The translations under genes and the position numbers were made by a program. From assembly GCA_030649935.1 (NCBI GenBank), contig JAUSFN010000022.1, forward strand, positions 61,319-125,318: DNA of 64,000 bases, written 5' to 3'. Shown in pieces: positions 14,448-24,836 of this stretch. Positions within the stretch are counted from its first letter, which is position 1, and each line of letters begins with the position of its first letter. A model generated the notes under the pieces. It saw only the letters and a program-made list of their open reading frames with translations. It did no database searches and was not told where the DNA came from. The DNA is from Candidatus Planktophila sp. Its GTDB lineage: Bacteria > Actinomycetota > Actinomycetes > Nanopelagicales > Nanopelagicaceae.

Positions 14448-16272
14448 TATGAAGTACCCCCATTGCAGCTTCGACTAGTTCGGCCGTTGTAAATGGCAGA
14501 CCTCGTACCATGTTGTAACCCACGATATCCTTTAAATACTTTGATCGAAGCAGCATCGCTAACTGCCCTAAATTCATTTCAGGTGTTATTACCGTTTCAT
14601 ACTTGGCAAGCACTGCACCTAAATTCTTAGGAAATGGGTTTATATATTTAAGGTGAGCTTGGGCGATTTTCTCACCATTGTTGCGAAGCTCCTCAACTGC
14701 CGATGCAATTGGACCAAAGGTTGAACCCCAACCAAGGAACAAAACCTTTGCATCACCGCTTGGGTCATCGACCTCGATATCAGGAACTTCAATTCCATCG
14801 ATTTTTGCCTGCCGCGTACGCACCATAAAATCATGATTGGCTGGCTCATAATTAATCTCACCGGTCTTATCCTGCTTTTCAATTCCCCCGATGCGGTGCT
14901 CGATTCCGGCAGTACCAGGGATCGCCCAAGGTCGTGCAAGAGTTTCTGGATTTCTCTCATAGGGAAGAAAATTCTCTTGGCTCTTGGCAAATCCGATATC
15001 AAATTTCGGCAACGTGGCAACATCTGGAATCTTCCAAGGCTCTGAACCGTTGGCGATATATCCATCGGATAATAAAAATACCGGGGTTCTATATGTCGTC
15101 GCTATTCGCACCGCCTCCATCGCCATCGTGAAACAGTCACTTGGAGTCGATGCGGCGATAACGGCGGCGGGTGACTCACCGTTTCGACCAAACATAACCT
15201 GGAGCAGATCTGCCTGCTCCGTCTTAGTTGGCAATCCCGTTGATGGACCACCACGCTGCACATCGATAATTATTAAAGGTAGCTCCAACATAACGGCGAG
15301 GCCAATCATCTCGCTCTTAAGGGCGATTCCTGGACCCGAAGTGGTTGTGACGCCTAGCGCTCCTCCATATGAGGCACCCAGTGCCGATCCCACTGCAGCA
15401 ATCTCGTCCTCGGCCTGAAAAGTAATAACGCCAAATTTTTTATGCTTTGAAAGTTCATGCAAAATATCTGATGCAGGAGTAATGGGATATGAACCAAGAA
15501 ATAATTTCAATCCACTTTGTTGTGACGCAGCGATTAATCCATAGGCGAGTGCGATATTTCCGCCGATGTTTCGATATATCCCTGGGGGCATGTGTGCAGG
15601 AGCAACTTCATATGATGTTGCAAAGTCTTCACTTGTTTCGCCGTAGTTCCAACCAGTGCGATATGCGATTAAGTTCGCCTCTAAAATATCGGACTTCTTT
15701 GCAAACTTCGCCTTTAAAAACGCCTCTGTTGCATCAGTTGGACGGTGATACATCCATGAAAGAAGTCCGAGTGCAAACATATTTTTTGCACGTTCAGCCT
15801 CTTTGCGTGAGAGTGGAAGCTCTGATAGCGCCGATACAGTCATTGAAGTAAGTGCAACTGGATGAATCTTGTAACTACTTAATGTTCCATCCTCAAGAGG
15901 ATTAGTTAGGTAGCCAACTTTAGTTAAGTTGCGAGTAGTGAATTCATCTTTATCGACGATGATAGTTGCACCTCGTGGGATGTCTTTGATGTTTGCTTTC
16001 AATGCCGCTGGGTTCATTGCAACTAATACATCGGGGGCATCACCTGCAGTTCGCACATGGTGATCGGCGAAGTGAAGCTGAAATGAAGATACCCCTGGCA
16101 ACGTTCCTTGAGGTGCGCGGATTTCTGCAGGAAAGTTCGGCAAAGTCGAAATATCATTTCCTAAACTGGCAGTGTCCATTGTGAAGCGATCGCCAGTGAG
16201 CTGCATTCCATCTCCACTGTCTCCGGCAAATCGGATAATTACGGATTTGACGGCGACAGTTGGTTTGCTCAT
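14440..16272 (-). CDS. korA: 2-oxoacid:ferredoxin oxidoreductase, fused gamma-alpha subunit
   Basis: A 610-residue fusion. Residues 1 to about 190 are the gamma domain (IRFAGDSGDGMQLTGD), and the remainder is the alpha domain with YPITPASDILHEL, AEDEIAAVGSALGAS and TTTSGPGIALKSE. This fused order is standard for actinobacterial KorA. The catalytic complex is KorAB and needs ferredoxin. The gene lies about 100 nt after the FUSC gene on the same strand, with no clear terminator between, so it may belong to the betA-fdhD-ubiA transcript or have its own promoter. Confidence 0.9.
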   Translation of the reverse strand: MSKPTVAVKSVIIRFAGDSGDGMQLTGDRFTMDTASLGNDISTLPNFPAEIRAPQGTLPGVSSFQLHFADHHVRTAGDAPDVLVAMNPAALKANIKDIPRGATIIVDKDEFTTRNLTKVGYLTNPLEDGTLSSYKIHPVALTSMTVSALSELPLSRKEAERAKNMFALGLLSWMYHRPTDATEAFLKAKFAKKSDILEANLIAYRTGWNYGETSEDFATSYEVAPAHMPPGIYRNIGGNIALAYGLIAASQQSGLKLFLGSYPITPASDILHELSKHKKFGVITFQAEDEIAAVGSALGASYGGALGVTTTSGPGIALKSEMIGLAVMLELPLIIIDVQRGGPSTGLPTKTEQADLLQVMFGRNGESPAAVIAASTPSDCFTMAMEAVRIATTYRTPVFLLSDGYIANGSEPWKIPDVATLPKFDIGFAKSQENFLPYERNPETLARPWAIPGTAGIEHRIGGIEKQDKTGEINYEPANHDFMVRTRQAKIDGIEVPDIEVDDPSGDAKVLFLGWGSTFGPIASAVEELRNNGEKIAQAHLKYINPFPKNLGAVLAKYETVITPEMNLGQLAMLLRSKYLKDIVGYNMVRGLPFTTAELVEAAMGVLHND

Positions 16273-16373
16273 GGCTCACATCTTGCCACCGTAGAGCCCG
16301 CGGGGCATTAGTTTTAGAGCATCTCATTGGTCACGTTTTGCACACTCTTCAGGGTTAGCCCTCTTTTAAGCCC

Positions 16374-17573
16374 CTACCTTCTAAAGAACCTCCGGATGCG
16401 CTTGAAAAGCACCTTCTTAACGGGGTTAATCTGGCTCTGGATTGGGACTTTCAAAACTCTGGCCGATGCGGGCTCATCAGGTGTCACAACTTCGCGAAGG
16501 GATGGTGAGTTTAAATCAAGTGAGTCGGCGATGAGTTCGATGTTAGCTACCATTGAAATTCCTCGAACTAACTGTTCTTGATCAATATCCTTGGCATCTG
16601 AAATGAGCGCTTCAGCTAATGCCGAACCTGCCTCTCGAGCATCTGTCGTAGCGCTTTGGTGCAAATCTTCTGAGCTCGATGTTTCATCCTCAAACTTAGA
16701 TGAGATTGCATAACTTGCCGCAGACAAAGCAACGGCTATCACTTTTTGAGTTGAATCGGCAATTCCACCTTTGACTGCTGAATCAAATAACGTTCGGGCA
16801 ATTGTGCGAATCTCTACAACAGTGTGTTCCAGTGCGATACCTTGAATAAAGATCTCTTCGGCTTCATCCTTCTTAGCAGTTGAGAACCAGCGCGCATGTC
16901 CTCGTGCTTCAACTGATTGAGCACGGATAATTGGAATCTCCTCGTTAAGAATTCGCGCTTTAGCAAGCCAATTTCCCGCCTCTTTTTGCGAATATCCCGA
17001 GGCAACGCCTTCTGACATAGTTGCAAGTAAAGCAGCTGCCTTTACACTGACCGATTTAATTTGATCCAAAGAGCGGTCAAAGGGAGTTTTGTGGTGGGAA
17101 AAATAAGAAAAGAAGATAGCAATTGCCGCACCAATGAGTGTCGAGCCAAGTCGATGCAACGCTGTGCTCTCGGGTAAACCTGGACTAATGACTATGAGCG
17201 CGGTGACCGGAACATTGATAGATGCTACTTCACCTAGGTGTAGTGCCCGAGCAACGACTGCACACATAATTATTGTGAGGCCAACGGAGATGAAACCAAA
17301 ATCAAAGAGCGCAACTGCAGTAAGGGCCACACTCGCACCAATGGCAGTACCGACAATTTGACCGAGGCCTTCCCGAAGAGATTTGTGGAGCGATATACGT
17401 ATGCTTAATGCACAAACAATCGCAGCGACAACTCCCCCATTTTTAATGAGTAAATCACCCACTTGCCATGCCGTCGCACCTGCCAGACCAGCAACGGTAA
17501 TTTGCCGAACCCAGGTTTTGCGCTCGCTAAATAGGGCGATAACCCTTCTCATTAAGCCAGATTTCTTATCCAT
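16374..17573 (-). CDS. FUSC-family membrane protein
   Basis: About 399 residues. Five or six membrane helices occupy the first 165 residues, including SIRISLHKSLREGLGQIVGT, the FUSC/ArAE signature that also occurs in aromatic-acid exporters. The cytosolic C-terminal half is helical. Export of aromatic or other small organic acids is the usual guess; there is no direct evidence for the substrate. ATG 17573 follows GAGAG and overlaps the ubiA stop by 8 nt, so it is translationally coupled to the prenyltransferase. Why it is joined to ubiA and fdhD is unclear. Confidence 0.75.
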   Translation of the reverse strand: MDKKSGLMRRVIALFSERKTWVRQITVAGLAGATAWQVGDLLIKNGGVVAAIVCALSIRISLHKSLREGLGQIVGTAIGASVALTAVALFDFGFISVGLTIIMCAVVARALHLGEVASINVPVTALIVISPGLPESTALHRLGSTLIGAAIAIFFSYFSHHKTPFDRSLDQIKSVSVKAAALLATMSEGVASGYSQKEAGNWLAKARILNEEIPIIRAQSVEARGHARWFSTAKKDEAEEIFIQGIALEHTVVEIRTIARTLFDSAVKGGIADSTQKVIAVALSAASYAISSKFEDETSSSEDLHQSATTDAREAGSALAEALISDAKDIDQEQLVRGISMVANIELIADSLDLNSPSLREVVTPDEPASARVLKVPIQSQINPVKKVLFKRIRRFFRR

Positions 17574-18267
17574 GGGGCACTCTCGCAAAGTTCGAATCAA
17601 TGGATGTGAGATCTCGTCCCACGGGGCTATTAATCAAAATCAGTGCACTCAAAAGCGTTAAAGCAAGTGCGATTACGGTCGAAATTCTCTTTCCCAAACG
17701 CTGGGGAAGACCGCCAATATCACTTTCGATATCTTGCGCTAAATCCTTCAGGACGTTAACGAAGTGAAAGGCAACACCGAGCATTGCACCCACAGATAAC
17801 ACCCATAGCGGTGGTGTGCGATCGATTGCATAGAAGATAGATGCCGGCAATGCAGCACATGCCACTGCATACGGTAAGGGTGAGAGTGGAGAGAACTTAA
17901 AGTAAAAGTTATAGGCGATCCCGCAGCCAACACCTAACAGGTAGAGAGAACCGCCTTTGAGGCCGAGCGGACCAATTAAGTTAGCTATTACTGCTATCGG
18001 TACTAGTAGAAACGTTGCCCTGCGAAGCTGTTGCAGTGAAATAGCCCCGGCAACTAAAGGCTTGTTTGTTCTGCCGTGTTTTACATCATCACTGTAATCA
18101 TAAATATCATTGCTCCAACCAATTACTAGCTGGCCTAAGAAAACCGTAAAGGCGATAAGAGATGCAGCTCCGACCCACCACAACTTTGCCGAAAGTAGAA
18201 ATGAGATTGCGGTGATAAGCATGGTCGGGCCAAAGTGCGCCGCTTTTGCATATGCTTTTAATCTCAT
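17566..18267 (-). CDS. UbiA-family prenyltransferase
   Basis: A 233-residue membrane enzyme with about seven helices. The first Asp-rich motif is WSNDIYDYSDDVKHGR (NDxxDxxxD) and the second is KDLAQDIESD; they bind Mg and the prenyl diphosphate. It is shorter than most UbiA proteins (about 280-300), yet both motifs are intact. The acceptor could be a quinone ring, a chlorophyll-like head group or a lipid; none can be told. It overlaps fdhD by 4 nt (ATGA) and the FUSC gene by 8 nt. Confidence 0.8.
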   Translation of the reverse strand: MRLKAYAKAAHFGPTMLITAISFLLSAKLWWVGAASLIAFTVFLGQLVIGWSNDIYDYSDDVKHGRTNKPLVAGAISLQQLRRATFLLVPIAVIANLIGPLGLKGGSLYLLGVGCGIAYNFYFKFSPLSPLPYAVACAALPASIFYAIDRTPPLWVLSVGAMLGVAFHFVNVLKDLAQDIESDIGGLPQRLGKRISTVIALALTLLSALILINSPVGRDLTSIDSNFARVPHG

Positions 18268-19097
18268 GGTTCGGTTGGTAAATAGTGCTTGGCTAGACCA
18301 TTTCGAGCAAAGGCTAAGAGCGTTAAGTTGAACTCTGCTGCCAAATCAATTGCTAGTGAAGTCGGTGCGCTGACGCCAACAATGGCTGAGATACCAGCAC
18401 AGATAGATTTCTGCACTAACTCATAACCGATCCGCCCTGATACAACCAAGGTCCAATCATTCAATGGGAATTTCTTTTCTATAAGCGCAGCGCCAATTAC
18501 TTTATCAACAGCGTTATGACGACCAACATCTTCGCGAACCCAGACAGGCTCCCCTTTCGGACTAACCAGGAGCGCTGCATGCAGACCGCCCGTTTTCTCA
18601 AAGATGCGTTGACGTCCAACTAGAAGCGAGGCCATTACAGCTAATTCTTGAATACTGTGGCTTGGAGATGGGACTTTAATAATGCCGCGCTTATGCAAAT
18701 CAGAAATACTTGTAGAGCCACAGACGCCACATGCCGAGGTAATTGTAAATCGTCGCTCTAAAATCCTTATCGGCTCTTGCGAACTCTGTACAACTTCGGC
18801 AATGACAACATTTGCTCTCTGGCGAAGCGAGAGTGTCTTATCGGCACATACCTTGATGCTTACCAACTCATCAGGAGATGTAAGAAAGCCCTCACCCCAA
18901 AGAAAACCTGCGGCAAGTTCTAGATCATTGCCGGGTGTTCTCATTGTGATGCCCAGTTGTTCTTCAACTTCCCCACGTTTAATGCGGATTTCAAGGGGCT
19001 CTTCAACTACGACTGAGTCAGAGGTCGGTGCAGCTGAATCTGTTCTTTGCACCCATACTTTTGCAATCGATGAAGGTGCGAGCTCATCACCTGACAT
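18264..19097 (-). CDS. fdhD: formate dehydrogenase sulfurtransferase FdhD
   Basis: A 277-residue protein needed to put the sulfido ligand on the bis-MGD molybdenum of formate dehydrogenase, taking sulfur from IscS. The Cys pair in SACGVCGS and the nucleotide-site block [16 protein letters not shown] are present. ATG 19097 overlaps the betA stop by 11 nt and fits the family N-terminus better than a start 15 codons upstream. The only formate dehydrogenase in the window is at 33952-38887, so the two loci are functionally joined even though 15 kb apart. Confidence 0.92.
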   Translation of the reverse strand: MSGDELAPSSIAKVWVQRTDSAAPTSDSVVVEEPLEIRIKRGEVEEQLGITMRTPGNDLELAAGFLWGEGFLTSPDELVSIKVCADKTLSLRQRANVVIAEVVQSSQEPIRILERRFTITSACGVCGSTSISDLHKRGIIKVPSPSHSIQELAVMASLLVGRQRIFEKTGGLHAALLVSPKGEPVWVREDVGRHNAVDKVIGAALIEKKFPLNDWTLVVSGRIGYELVQKSICAGISAIVGVSAPTSLAIDLAAEFNLTLLAFARNGLAKHYLPTEP

Positions 19098-20733
19098 GAC
19101 GATAGAACTCAACGTTCTCTGGAGGCAAAGGGGCCCTACCAAGAATTAAATCGGCGGCTTTTTCTGCCACCATCATTACCGGGGCATATATATTGCCATT
19201 AGTGACATATGGAAAGACCGATGCATCACAGACGCGTAGCCCAGAAACTCCGTGAACCTTCATTGTCAATGGATCTACAACTGACATCGAATCAGTACCC
19301 ATCTTCGCCGTACACGATGGATGCAAGGCGGTTTCAGCGTCCTTGCGCACCCATTCAAGAATTTCTGCATCACTTGAGACTGAATTTCCAGGAGATGATT
19401 CACCTGCGTTGTACTCATTCATAGCGGGCTGAGTCAAAATTGTGCGGGCTATTTTTACAGCTTCAATCCACTCGCGGCGATCTTGATCCGTGGATAGATA
19501 ATTAAACTGCATAGCAGGCTTTTCAAATGGGTCAGCGCTTTTGATTTTCAACCAACCACGCGAATCTGAGTACATTGGACCAACGTGAACTTGATAGCCA
19601 TGCCCGCGAGTATCTCCTGTGCCGTCATATCGAATCGCAAGAGGCAGGAAATGAAACATCAAATTGGGATACGTGACTTCATCATTGCTACGGGTAAATC
19701 CACCAGCTTCAAATTGATTTGTTGCACCTGGACCTTTACGAAAAAATAGCCACGCTGCTCCAATAAATGGCCTTCGCCAAAACTGAGTTATTGGTTGTTG
19801 CGTAACTGGCAACTTACATTTGTATTGAACATAGACTTCAAGGTGATCTTGTAAGTTAGCTCCGACGCCGGGCAGATTGTGAACCATCTTTATCCCAAGT
19901 GGAGTTAAATCCTTCTCATTGCCAATTCCTGATAGCTGAAGAATCTGCGGTGTATTTATGGAACCACCACATAGAACAACTTCACGCGAAGTAAAAATCT
20001 TTTTCTTTCCTTTAATCAGCACCTCAACTCCTGTTGCCGTTGTTCCGTCAAAGAGAACTTTGGTGACATGAGCCCGTGTTTTGATAGTTAAATTTCTTCG
20101 CTTCATGACAGGATGTAAGTAGGCTCGTGCAGCACTTAAACGTCGCCCACGATAAACATTTCGGTCAAAGGCGGCAAAGCCCTCTTGGCGATAGCCATTT
20201 ACATCATCGGTGCGTGGATATCCAGCTTGTTCGGTGGCCTTAAAGAAAGCGGCGAATAGTGGACCTTTAACGGGACCGCGTTCTAACTTAAGGGGACCAC
20301 TGTGGCCACGAAAAATACTATTCCGATCGGCTAAAGTATTTTCCATCTTTTTAAAATAAGGAAGACAGTGGGCATAGTCCCAACTACTCATTCCGGCATC
20401 GTGCGACCAACGTTCGTAATCCATTGGATTTCCACGTTGCCAAATCTGGCCATTGATAGATGAGGATCCGCCTAAGACTTTGCCGCGCGCGTGATAAATT
20501 CGGCGATTGTTCATGTGTGGCTCCGGCTCGGATTCATACATCCAGTCGTAACGTTTATTTCCGATTGGGAAAGCTAGCGCTGCAGGCATATGTATAAAGA
20601 CATCCCATTTGTAATCTGGACGGCCAGCTTCAAGAACTAATACTGTCTTGGATGGGTCTTCACTCAATCGATTAGCTAAGGCGCTCCCAGCAGATCCTCC
20701 ACCAACGATGATGTAGTCATACATGGATTCCAT
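19087..20733 (-). CDS. betA: GMC-family choline dehydrogenase
   Basis: A 548-residue flavoprotein of the GMC family. The N-terminus has the dinucleotide motif [19 protein letters not shown], then [20 protein letters not shown], the second GMC signature near [17 protein letters not shown], and the catalytic histidine segment [11 protein letters not shown]. These match BetA, which oxidises choline to betaine aldehyde and passes electrons to the respiratory chain. The context (proVWX, betB) supports choline over other alcohols. I take ATG 20733, which is 7 nt after a TAGAGT -10 box; a GTG lies 3 codons up. Confidence 0.88.
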   Translation of the reverse strand: MESMYDYIIVGGGSAGSALANRLSEDPSKTVLVLEAGRPDYKWDVFIHMPAALAFPIGNKRYDWMYESEPEPHMNNRRIYHARGKVLGGSSSINGQIWQRGNPMDYERWSHDAGMSSWDYAHCLPYFKKMENTLADRNSIFRGHSGPLKLERGPVKGPLFAAFFKATEQAGYPRTDDVNGYRQEGFAAFDRNVYRGRRLSAARAYLHPVMKRRNLTIKTRAHVTKVLFDGTTATGVEVLIKGKKKIFTSREVVLCGGSINTPQILQLSGIGNEKDLTPLGIKMVHNLPGVGANLQDHLEVYVQYKCKLPVTQQPITQFWRRPFIGAAWLFFRKGPGATNQFEAGGFTRSNDEVTYPNLMFHFLPLAIRYDGTGDTRGHGYQVHVGPMYSDSRGWLKIKSADPFEKPAMQFNYLSTDQDRREWIEAVKIARTILTQPAMNEYNAGESSPGNSVSSDAEILEWVRKDAETALHPSCTAKMGTDSMSVVDPLTMKVHGVSGLRVCDASVFPYVTNGNIYAPVMMVAEKAADLILGRAPLPPENVEFYRHVR

Positions 20734-20746
20734 GTCGCTCACTCTA
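20734..20746 (-). promoter_or_regulatory. leaderless-type -10 box for betA
   Basis: Minus-strand TAGAGT (20746-20741), then GAGCGAC, then ATG at 20733. It gives betA its own promoter just past the proX terminator. Confidence 0.5.
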
Positions 20747-20753
20747 CTAATAA

Positions 20754-20799
20754 AACAACGCCTGTACTTAGCGATTTCTCGCTAAGTACAGGCGTTGTT
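20754..20799 (-). terminator. very strong terminator after proX
   Basis: A perfect 21-bp inverted repeat: arms 20754-20774 and 20779-20799 with a 4-nt loop. It begins 16 nt past the proX stop, and on the minus strand it runs into TTTTATTAG. The arms carry 21 of 21 matches, longer than most intrinsic terminators. Confidence 0.9.
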
Positions 20800-20814
20800 C
20801 TTATCTTTTGAGAG

Positions 20815-21768
20815 TTAGCCGAGCCAAGCCGCGACTGTGTCAGGGTTAGCATCGATCCACTTCTGAGCCGCTGCTGCTGGCTCCATACCGCCTTCAATAT
20901 CGGCAGCTACTGAGTTCTGATCAGCATTGGTCCATTTAAAGTTCATCACAATTGTTGAGAAGATTGAACCTGAGTCCATCAACTTCTTACTCATTAACTT
21001 TTGTAGTTGAGTCTCTGGATAATCAGTTAGGCCGCTTGCTTTAGCAGCATCGCTCCAGTCGTTTGCCGGAAATTTAATTCGTGACTGTTCTAGACCAGGA
21101 ATCTTTATAAAGAGAGTTCCTGGAGTATAAAAATAGGCAAGGGCAGGGGTCTTATTTGCCTCTGCTTTGGTAAGAACATCAACAAGCGCGGCCTCTGAGC
21201 CAGTTGCAATCGCTTTGAAGTTCAACTTATTAGCTGCAATCATCTTCTCGCCAATAGTTGTATAACCCGGAGGACCTTCATACCAAGCGCCTTTACCACC
21301 TGAGTCGGCAGTTTTAAACATATCTGCATATTTATTTAAGTTCGCCGAATCCAAAATATCTGGATACTTAGCTGCCATCCAAGGAGCCACATACATACCG
21401 ATCAGGCCTACGTTTCCGTTGTCACCTGCTTCTACGACTGCGCCGCGATCTACCCACTCCTTCCAGCGTCCGCCGCCCCAATCTTCGATGATTACATCGA
21501 TTGATCCAGCTTCCATCGCATCATATGTAACGCCGGCCTCTTCAAGGGTTGTCTGCGTAATTGTGCAGCCATTTGCCTTTGCAACTTCGGCGACAACTTG
21601 AGCCGATGCCGTATATCCATTCCATGCATGCATCGCAATTGCCCATGTTCCACAATCGCTAGCTTCATCAGCGCTCTCATTTACGCTTGAGCTGCAACCT
21701 GCAAGAACAAGTGCTCCCACAACTACAAGCGATACCGCCGCTGAGCGGCGTCCAAGGCTAAATTTCAA
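20815..21768 (-). CDS. proX: glycine betaine/choline ABC transporter substrate-binding lipoprotein
   Basis: A 317-residue lipoprotein of the OpuAC family. The signal sequence ends in LVLAGCSS, with the lipid-bearing cysteine near 25. The body has AMHAWNGYTAS and aromatic-rich stretches (EDWGGGRWKEW, YVAPWMAAKYP, GAWYEGPPGYTT) whose tryptophans and tyrosines form the cage for quaternary amines. The start is a TTG at 21768, but AGGAGG six bases upstream is a consensus ribosome site, so expression should be high, as usual for binding proteins. A 21-bp hairpin terminator follows the gene. Confidence 0.9.
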   Translation of the reverse strand: MKFSLGRRSAAVSLVVVGALVLAGCSSSVNESADEASDCGTWAIAMHAWNGYTASAQVVAEVAKANGCTITQTTLEEAGVTYDAMEAGSIDVIIEDWGGGRWKEWVDRGAVVEAGDNGNVGLIGMYVAPWMAAKYPDILDSANLNKYADMFKTADSGGKGAWYEGPPGYTTIGEKMIAANKLNFKAIATGSEAALVDVLTKAEANKTPALAYFYTPGTLFIKIPGLEQSRIKFPANDWSDAAKASGLTDYPETQLQKLMSKKLMDSGSIFSTIVMNFKWTNADQNSVAADIEGGMEPAAAAQKWIDANPDTVAAWLG

Positions 21769-21859
21769 TTTTCTCCTCCTAAAGGTAAAAACGTTTATGC
21801 CGAGCGTATTCTAGGTGCGGGATTAAAGTAAGAGGTAAGACCAAGTGTTTTAGCGTTTT

Positions 21860-23788
21860 TTACACTCTCTGTGCACTCGCCTGCGCAATACGGTCAATCA
21901 TCACACCAAGAAGTAAAATCACTAAACCAGCTACTAGACCTTTGCCCTGTAGTTCAGGCTTTGAGCCACCTAAAATTACTAAATAGCCAAGGCCACCGGA
22001 GCCGACAAAGCCACCGATTACAACTACCGCTAACACGAAGATCATGCCCTGATTAGTTGCCAGCAAGATAGATTTCTTAGCCGCTGGTAACTGAACTTTA
22101 GTGATTATCTGTCGCACAGTAGATCCAGCCGCAGTTGCCGCTTCAATCATTGATTCGGGGACGCTACGGATACCTTCGCCAACTATTTTCACGACTACTG
22201 GGATTGAATAGACGATTCCAGTAGCTATTGCAGTGAAACGAGTCGGCCCAAAAAGTCCCAGCATCGGAATTAAATAGACAAAGGCCGGCAACGTCTGGCC
22301 GGCATCTAGAAATGGACGAAGAATTTTTTCTGCACGTTTATTGCGACCGACCAATATTCCAAGAGCTATTCCAATTGTCATTGTCATTAATGTTGCAACA
22401 ATTGTCTGGGTTAATGTAATCATCGCCTCATGCCAAAGTCCTGAAAAAACGATGAGCGAGAGCAGTACTGCCGCAAGAATGGCAACGCGGTTTCCGCCGA
22501 TGACAAGGGCCAAGAATATAATCGCAGCGAGAGTTACATACCATGGAGAAAAAGCTAAGAGCGTCTCCAAGGGATTTAATACCCAGTTAGAGATGAAATC
22601 CTTAAAACCAACGGTGAAGATATAGAGATTTGTTGTTATCCATGTTGTCGCACTATTCGTTACATCTTCCACCTGCGAAGAGAAATTTATTGAAGTTGGC
22701 CATACGGCAAGTGATAAAACCATACGAGATGCGAAAATCGAAACAATTGTGGCTAAACCAGCAGCACCGATTTTTATCCGATTATTTCGAATTTGAACCG
22801 CAGTCGGTGGAATAAAACTCTCTTGGGCTTTAGCCGCTGCACTTGTGCTTCGATCCAATAAAATCGCTACAAAAACAACTGCAAAACCGGCAACAAAACC
22901 TTGGCCGACATTTCGAATAATGAGGGCATCAACTACGGGCTTCCCTAAACCCGGTGCGCCGATTAATGCGGCAATTACGACAAATGAAAGTGCGGCCATT
23001 ACAGTTTGATTAATGCCTAATACGATCATCTGCTTAGCCATTGGCAACTGGACCTTCGTAAGAGTTTGCTTTCCAGTAGATCCCATTGAAACCGCAGCTT
23101 CAATAGGTGATTGATTCAAATTTCGAATTGCATGTGAGGTGATACGAATTGAAAGTGGGATGCTATATACCATTGTTGCAATAGTTGCTGAGGCTGTTCC
23201 GATTAAGAAGAAGAGGGCTAGCGGCGCTAAATAAACCAACGTCGGAAGTATCTGTGCTAGATCTAAAAATGGCGTCAATATTTTCAGCACTCGATCGGAT
23301 AAACCTGCCCAAATCCCTAAAGGAATTCCGATAAGCAGTGACAGGAGCACAGATGCAAAAGTCATAGCCAATGTATCCATAGTGAACTGCCACATACCAA
23401 GTGCACCACACGCCAACAAAAGTGCGGTTGCAAGAAGTGCGGTACGCAATCGACTTGTGGCGTAAACCGTAAATGCAACAATTGCTGCAACACCAAACCA
23501 TCCAATAAGCGGAATGATCGAGTTACCGCGAGGAACCGAAATGAGAGTACGAATCGCCTCAACAAATCCATTGATTGTGGCGCGAATAGGATTAAAGAAA
23601 TAGATAAAAGCCGCGCTCTTTGTTCGGTTTCCGCGAATCGATGCCGCTGCATCACCAACAGAAGTAGTAAAAGAGGTATTTTCTGCAGTTGACAGTTCAA
23701 GTGTGTGATCGCCTTGGAAAATACGAGAAAGGAATACCCAGATGAGTCCACCACCAAGTAAGAGCTGTGATTTTTTCAAATGAAGCAT
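21860..23788 (-). CDS. proW: glycine betaine ABC transporter, tandem permease
   Basis: A 642-residue protein holding two BPD (MetI-like) permease domains in one chain, about residues 120-310 and 450-635, each with an EAA-type coupling loop (EAAVSMGSTGKQTLTKVQLP and EAATAAGSTVRQIITKVQLP) and about six helices. The usual arrangement is a homodimer of one-domain ProW; a tandem fusion is seen in some actinobacterial and alphaproteobacterial betaine systems. Its ATG at 23788 abuts the proV stop at 23789, so coupling is tight. About 90 nt separate it from proX. Confidence 0.9.
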   Translation of the reverse strand: MLHLKKSQLLLGGGLIWVFLSRIFQGDHTLELSTAENTSFTTSVGDAAASIRGNRTKSAAFIYFFNPIRATINGFVEAIRTLISVPRGNSIIPLIGWFGVAAIVAFTVYATSRLRTALLATALLLACGALGMWQFTMDTLAMTFASVLLSLLIGIPLGIWAGLSDRVLKILTPFLDLAQILPTLVYLAPLALFFLIGTASATIATMVYSIPLSIRITSHAIRNLNQSPIEAAVSMGSTGKQTLTKVQLPMAKQMIVLGINQTVMAALSFVVIAALIGAPGLGKPVVDALIIRNVGQGFVAGFAVVFVAILLDRSTSAAAKAQESFIPPTAVQIRNNRIKIGAAGLATIVSIFASRMVLSLAVWPTSINFSSQVEDVTNSATTWITTNLYIFTVGFKDFISNWVLNPLETLLAFSPWYVTLAAIIFLALVIGGNRVAILAAVLLSLIVFSGLWHEAMITLTQTIVATLMTMTIGIALGILVGRNKRAEKILRPFLDAGQTLPAFVYLIPMLGLFGPTRFTAIATGIVYSIPVVVKIVGEGIRSVPESMIEAATAAGSTVRQIITKVQLPAAKKSILLATNQGMIFVLAVVVIGGFVGSGGLGYLVILGGSKPELQGKGLVAGLVILLLGVMIDRIAQASAQRV

Positions 23789-24817
23789 TTATGCGACACC
23801 GGAAATTAGCCGCAAAACATCTTCGCTAGAGACAACGCCCAGTGCCCTGCCATTGTCGTTTACCCGAACAGGCTTATGCGTCTGCAATATCACTTGAGCG
23901 GCGTCGCGAATAATCATTGTGGCTGGTAGCTCGGGGCCATCTGTATCTTCACCGGGTTCGGCCGGACGCGCTAAATACTTAAGTGATAAGACATGCGATT
24001 TAGCAATGTCGCGAACAAAGTTAGCGACGTAATCATCGATTGGATTAGCGACTAACTCTTCAGGTGTACCAATCTGAACAACTGCACCATCGCGCATGAT
24101 GGCAATACGATCGCCTACCTTCACAGCCTCCGATAAATCGTGAGTGATAAAGACCATCGTCTTGCCGAGCTCGTGGTGAAGACGGATAACCTCTTGCTGC
24201 ATATCGCGACGAATAAGTGGGTCTAGTGCACTAAATGGCTCATCTAAAAACAGAACTTGAGGATCTACGGCCAAAGCTCGAGCTAAACCAACACGCTGTT
24301 GCATTCCGCCTGAAAGCTGTTCGGGGTAGGCATTGGCATAACCCTGTAATCCAACTAGTTCTATGACTTCATTGGCACGCGCATGACGTTCGGCCTTTTT
24401 AACTCCATTTATTTCAAGGGTGTATGCAATGTTGTCAATAACTTTTCGGTGGGGCAATAAACCAAAGTGTTGAAAAACCATTGAAAACCGGGTCTTGCGC
24501 AGTTCGCGCAACCGCTGCGCATCGACAAGTAAGACATCCTCGCCCTCAAAAGTAAGCGAGCCTGCTGTGGGTTCAATTAAACGAGTCATGCAACGAACGA
24601 GTGTCGACTTTCCAGAACCAGATAAGCCCATGACGACAAAGACTTCACCCGGCGCGACATCAAATGAAACATCCCGAACTGCGATTGTATTTCCAGTTTG
24701 AGCACGAAGCTCTGAACGCGTTAAATCGGCGAGTGGGCTGCCTATAACTTTTTCAGCGTTTGATCCAAAAACTTTCCAGAGGTTTTTAACTGAAATCATT
24801 GGTGCTTCATTACTCAC
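23789..24817 (-). CDS. proV: glycine betaine ABC transporter ATPase
   Basis: A 342-residue ATPase. Walker A is GLSGSGKST, the signature is LSGGMQQR, Walker B is [12 protein letters not shown], and the switch His lies in FITHDLSEA. It has the ProV-type N-terminal extension and a C-terminal half-CBS segment ([19 protein letters not shown]), the region that senses ionic strength in osmoregulated relatives. The GTG start at 24817 is preceded by AAGGA. It follows betB by about 20 nt, in the mttB-betB-proVWX order, so import here probably serves catabolism as well as, or instead of, osmoprotection. Confidence 0.92.
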   Translation of the reverse strand: MSNEAPMISVKNLWKVFGSNAEKVIGSPLADLTRSELRAQTGNTIAVRDVSFDVAPGEVFVVMGLSGSGKSTLVRCMTRLIEPTAGSLTFEGEDVLLVDAQRLRELRKTRFSMVFQHFGLLPHRKVIDNIAYTLEINGVKKAERHARANEVIELVGLQGYANAYPEQLSGGMQQRVGLARALAVDPQVLFLDEPFSALDPLIRRDMQQEVIRLHHELGKTMVFITHDLSEAVKVGDRIAIMRDGAVVQIGTPEELVANPIDDYVANFVRDIAKSHVLSLKYLARPAEPGEDTDGPELPATMIIRDAAQVILQTHKPVRVNDNGRALGVVSSEDVLRLISGVA

Positions 24818-24836
24818 TCAATAATCCTTTCATTCG

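Noticed and set aside
14984..15418. 144-codon plus-strand frame inside korA
   Set aside because: It is antisense to a well-conserved enzyme domain and shows no protein features.
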